From Microbacterium terrisoli (GTDB taxonomy: Bacteria > Actinomycetota > Actinomycetes > Actinomycetales > Microbacteriaceae), in NCBI RefSeq assembly GCF_030866805.1, contig NZ_CP133019.1:124001-188000 (forward strand): a DNA stretch of 64,000 bases. The letters are read 5' to 3'. The position numbers were made by a program, and so were the translations under genes. This document shows positions 61,186 to 64,000 of this stretch, piece after piece; position 1 is the first letter of the stretch; each line of letters starts with the position of its first letter. The notes under the pieces are model-generated. The model was not told where the DNA came from. It did not search any database and saw only the letters and a list, made by a program, of their open reading frames with translations.

Positions 61186-61707
61186 TCAGTGCGCATCCCA
61201 CTCGCCCGGCCGCGGTTGGCGGCTGCGCGCTCCGGTGTACTTCGACTCCCACGGAAACCGCCCTCGCTTGTCGGTGTAGGTCAGCTGCAGCAGGGGCACC
61301 GAGGCCTCAGCGGGGCGCTGATAATGCCGGTTCGCGCCGAAGGCGATGTCGCCGGGGTTCGGCACCTCCTCGATGAAGATGCGCCGGTCCCACGAGGGAA
61401 GCTCGAGTTCCTCACCGGGTGTGAGTCGGGTCCCGTCGAGCACCAGTCGCGCGGTGGAATTGAGCACGGATGACACCGCCGGCATCCCGAGGCCGACGAT
61501 GACGAGCTCGGGGTGTGCGATGCCGAACAGCCCGATCGTGTACGCGAACGGCCTCTTCGACTCCACCGTGCACGGACAGCCGGGAACCGAACAGGCACCC
61601 ATGCCGACCAGTTGCAGACAGACGCCGTGCCGGCGGATTGTGTCGGCGACGTGGGAGTCGTCTTGATCGAGCCAGGCACGCTCTTGGGGTGTGGGGACAG
61701 TGGACAT
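61186..61707 (-). CDS. DUF4262 domain-containing protein
   Basis: Protein of 173 residues dominated by DUF4262: DTIRRHGVCLQLVGMG, then FAYTIGLFGIAHPELVIVGL and the EELELPSWDRRIFIEEVPNPGD region. The pattern YTIGL...HPEL is the domain hallmark. Function unknown. A short Cys-rich insertion (CSVPGCPCTVES) is present. The start is ATG 61707 after a gagga ribosome binding site; the frame upstream runs antisense through recQ and is not coding. Divergent from recQ. Confidence 0.85.
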   Translation of the reverse strand: MSTVPTPQERAWLDQDDSHVADTIRRHGVCLQLVGMGACSVPGCPCTVESKRPFAYTIGLFGIAHPELVIVGLGMPAVSSVLNSTARLVLDGTRLTPGEELELPSWDRRIFIEEVPNPGDIAFGANRHYQRPAEASVPLLQLTYTDKRGRFPWESKYTGARSRQPRPGEWDAH

Positions 61708-61790
61708 GGAGGTGCTCCTCTCACGCAGGGTGAATCGGTCGAGGGCACGTGCCGGACACGATAGCCTGGCGCACCGACATCGGTGCGCAG

Positions 61791-61799
61791 TTATCCACA
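61791..61799 (+). promoter_or_regulatory. Perfect DnaA-box sequence in the recQ upstream region
   Basis: ttatccaca matches the DnaA box consensus TTATNCACA. A near match in reverse, tgtggagaa, follows at 61909-61917 as part of the palindrome ccacagctgtgg (61902-61913). There is no oriC gene context here, so regulation of recQ by DnaA is the more likely meaning, if any. Confidence 0.5.
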
Positions 61800-61820
61800 G
61801 AGCGTGCAACGTCGGCGCTC

Positions 61821-61874
61821 GACGTGCTGCGCGAGGTGCACGGGTACGACGCGTTCCGCGGCGACCCCGCCGCA
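61821..61874 (+). repeat. Out-of-frame partial copy of the recQ head
   Basis: The frame at 61821 reads DVLREVHGYDAFRGDPAA, matching VLREVYGYAAFRGDQAA of RecQ encoded at about 62122-62172 (14 of 17 residues). It is in another frame from recQ and lacks the helicase motifs, so it looks like a relic of a partial duplication. Confidence 0.7.
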
Positions 61875-61944
61875 TCCTCAGTACGATCCTTCGCTCAGCG
61901 GCCACAGCTGTGGAGAACCGGCGGCCGGTGTCGGTGCGCCCGGC

Positions 61945-61950
61945 TACCGT
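61945..61950 (+). promoter_or_regulatory. -10 element for leaderless recQ mRNA
   Basis: TACCGT, then ggaggg, then the GTG at 61957. The ggaggg is too close to act as a normal ribosome binding site, which supports a leaderless start. Confidence 0.45.
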
Positions 61951-61956
61951 GGAGGG

Positions 61957-63924
<1,968 letters not shown>

Positions 63925-63965
63925 GGTCGGGTCGAGGTCGATCGCCTGGGCAGGTCAGCGCGTGG

Positions 63966-64000
63966 TCACCGGGGCCGCAGCCCGGCGATGAGGACTTCGG
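63966..64000 (-). CDS. Possible 3' end of a gene entering from the right edge
   Basis: On the minus strand the frame ending at 63966 reads EVLIAGLRPR followed by TGA, which looks like a protein C-terminus. Only 11 codons are inside the window, so no product can be named; a chance frame is possible. Confidence 0.25.
   Translation of the reverse strand, partial: EVLIAGLRPR

Overview
The window reads as chromosomal DNA of a high-GC actinobacterium. The best fit is Microbacteriaceae, probably Microbacterium or a close relative. The evidence is very GC-rich, densely packed genes on both strands, many GTG starts, the order purM-purF-DUF3073, an Rv2578c-type radical SAM protein, an F420-type LLM oxidoreductase, and a striking density of the octamer GATGCCGC and its complement GCGGCATC. 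I see no rRNA, tRNA, CRISPR array, insertion sequence, phage gene or integrase. It looks like core plus ordinary accessory chromosome, not a mobile island.

Layout. 0-5 kb: GNAT acetyltransferase, an MFS transporter fused to a cyclic-nucleotide-binding domain, a two-domain VOC protein and a UraA-type nucleobase permease. 5-24 kb: purine genes purC, purD, purM and purF, interleaved with a PadR/DHA2 efflux pair, a siderophore-interacting protein, a TagF-like/GT4 fusion glycosyltransferase, an LLM oxidoreductase with a methyltransferase, a GntR-controlled ABC exporter, LtrA, DUF3073 and a universal stress protein. 23-29 kb: a PadR/DUF4097 operon with operator-like palindromes, a PLP decarboxylase, a TipA-like MerR regulator and a CynX-type MFS. 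29-36 kb: a large RND exporter, a convergent DUF998 membrane gene that lacks a stop codon where one is expected, and a DEAD-box helicase with a long repetitive arginine- and histidine-rich N-terminus. 36-47 kb: secreted chitinase, radical SAM protein, VanY-like carboxypeptidase, polar amino-acid ABC operon, LMW phosphatase/arsenate reductase, acyl-CoA dehydrogenase, VapBC, and a FAD monooxygenase divergent from its likely TetR repressor. 47-57 kb: dipeptide ABC operon (dpp) and a ykoEDC-type ECF operon. 57-64 kb: Ski2-like helicase, a methyltransferase, DUF4262 and RecQ.

The most consistent signal outside the genes is transcriptional. A dozen or so genes have a -10-like TANNNT exactly 6 bases (7 for vapB) before ATG or GTG and no Shine-Dalgarno sequence, so their mRNAs should be leaderless. 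I used this to fix several start codons. Other structures worth a look are the multi-site AGAC/GTCT operator between the monooxygenase and its TetR, duplicated ATATAT-centred palindromes before DUF4097/PadR, phased TTCGATC repeats at 38.8 kb, an out-of-frame copy of the head of recQ just upstream of recQ beside a perfect DnaA box, and the DUF998 gene that reads almost 800 bases antisense into the RND gene. I did not find a clearly new multi-gene system. The unusual items are fusions, repeats and regulatory architecture.
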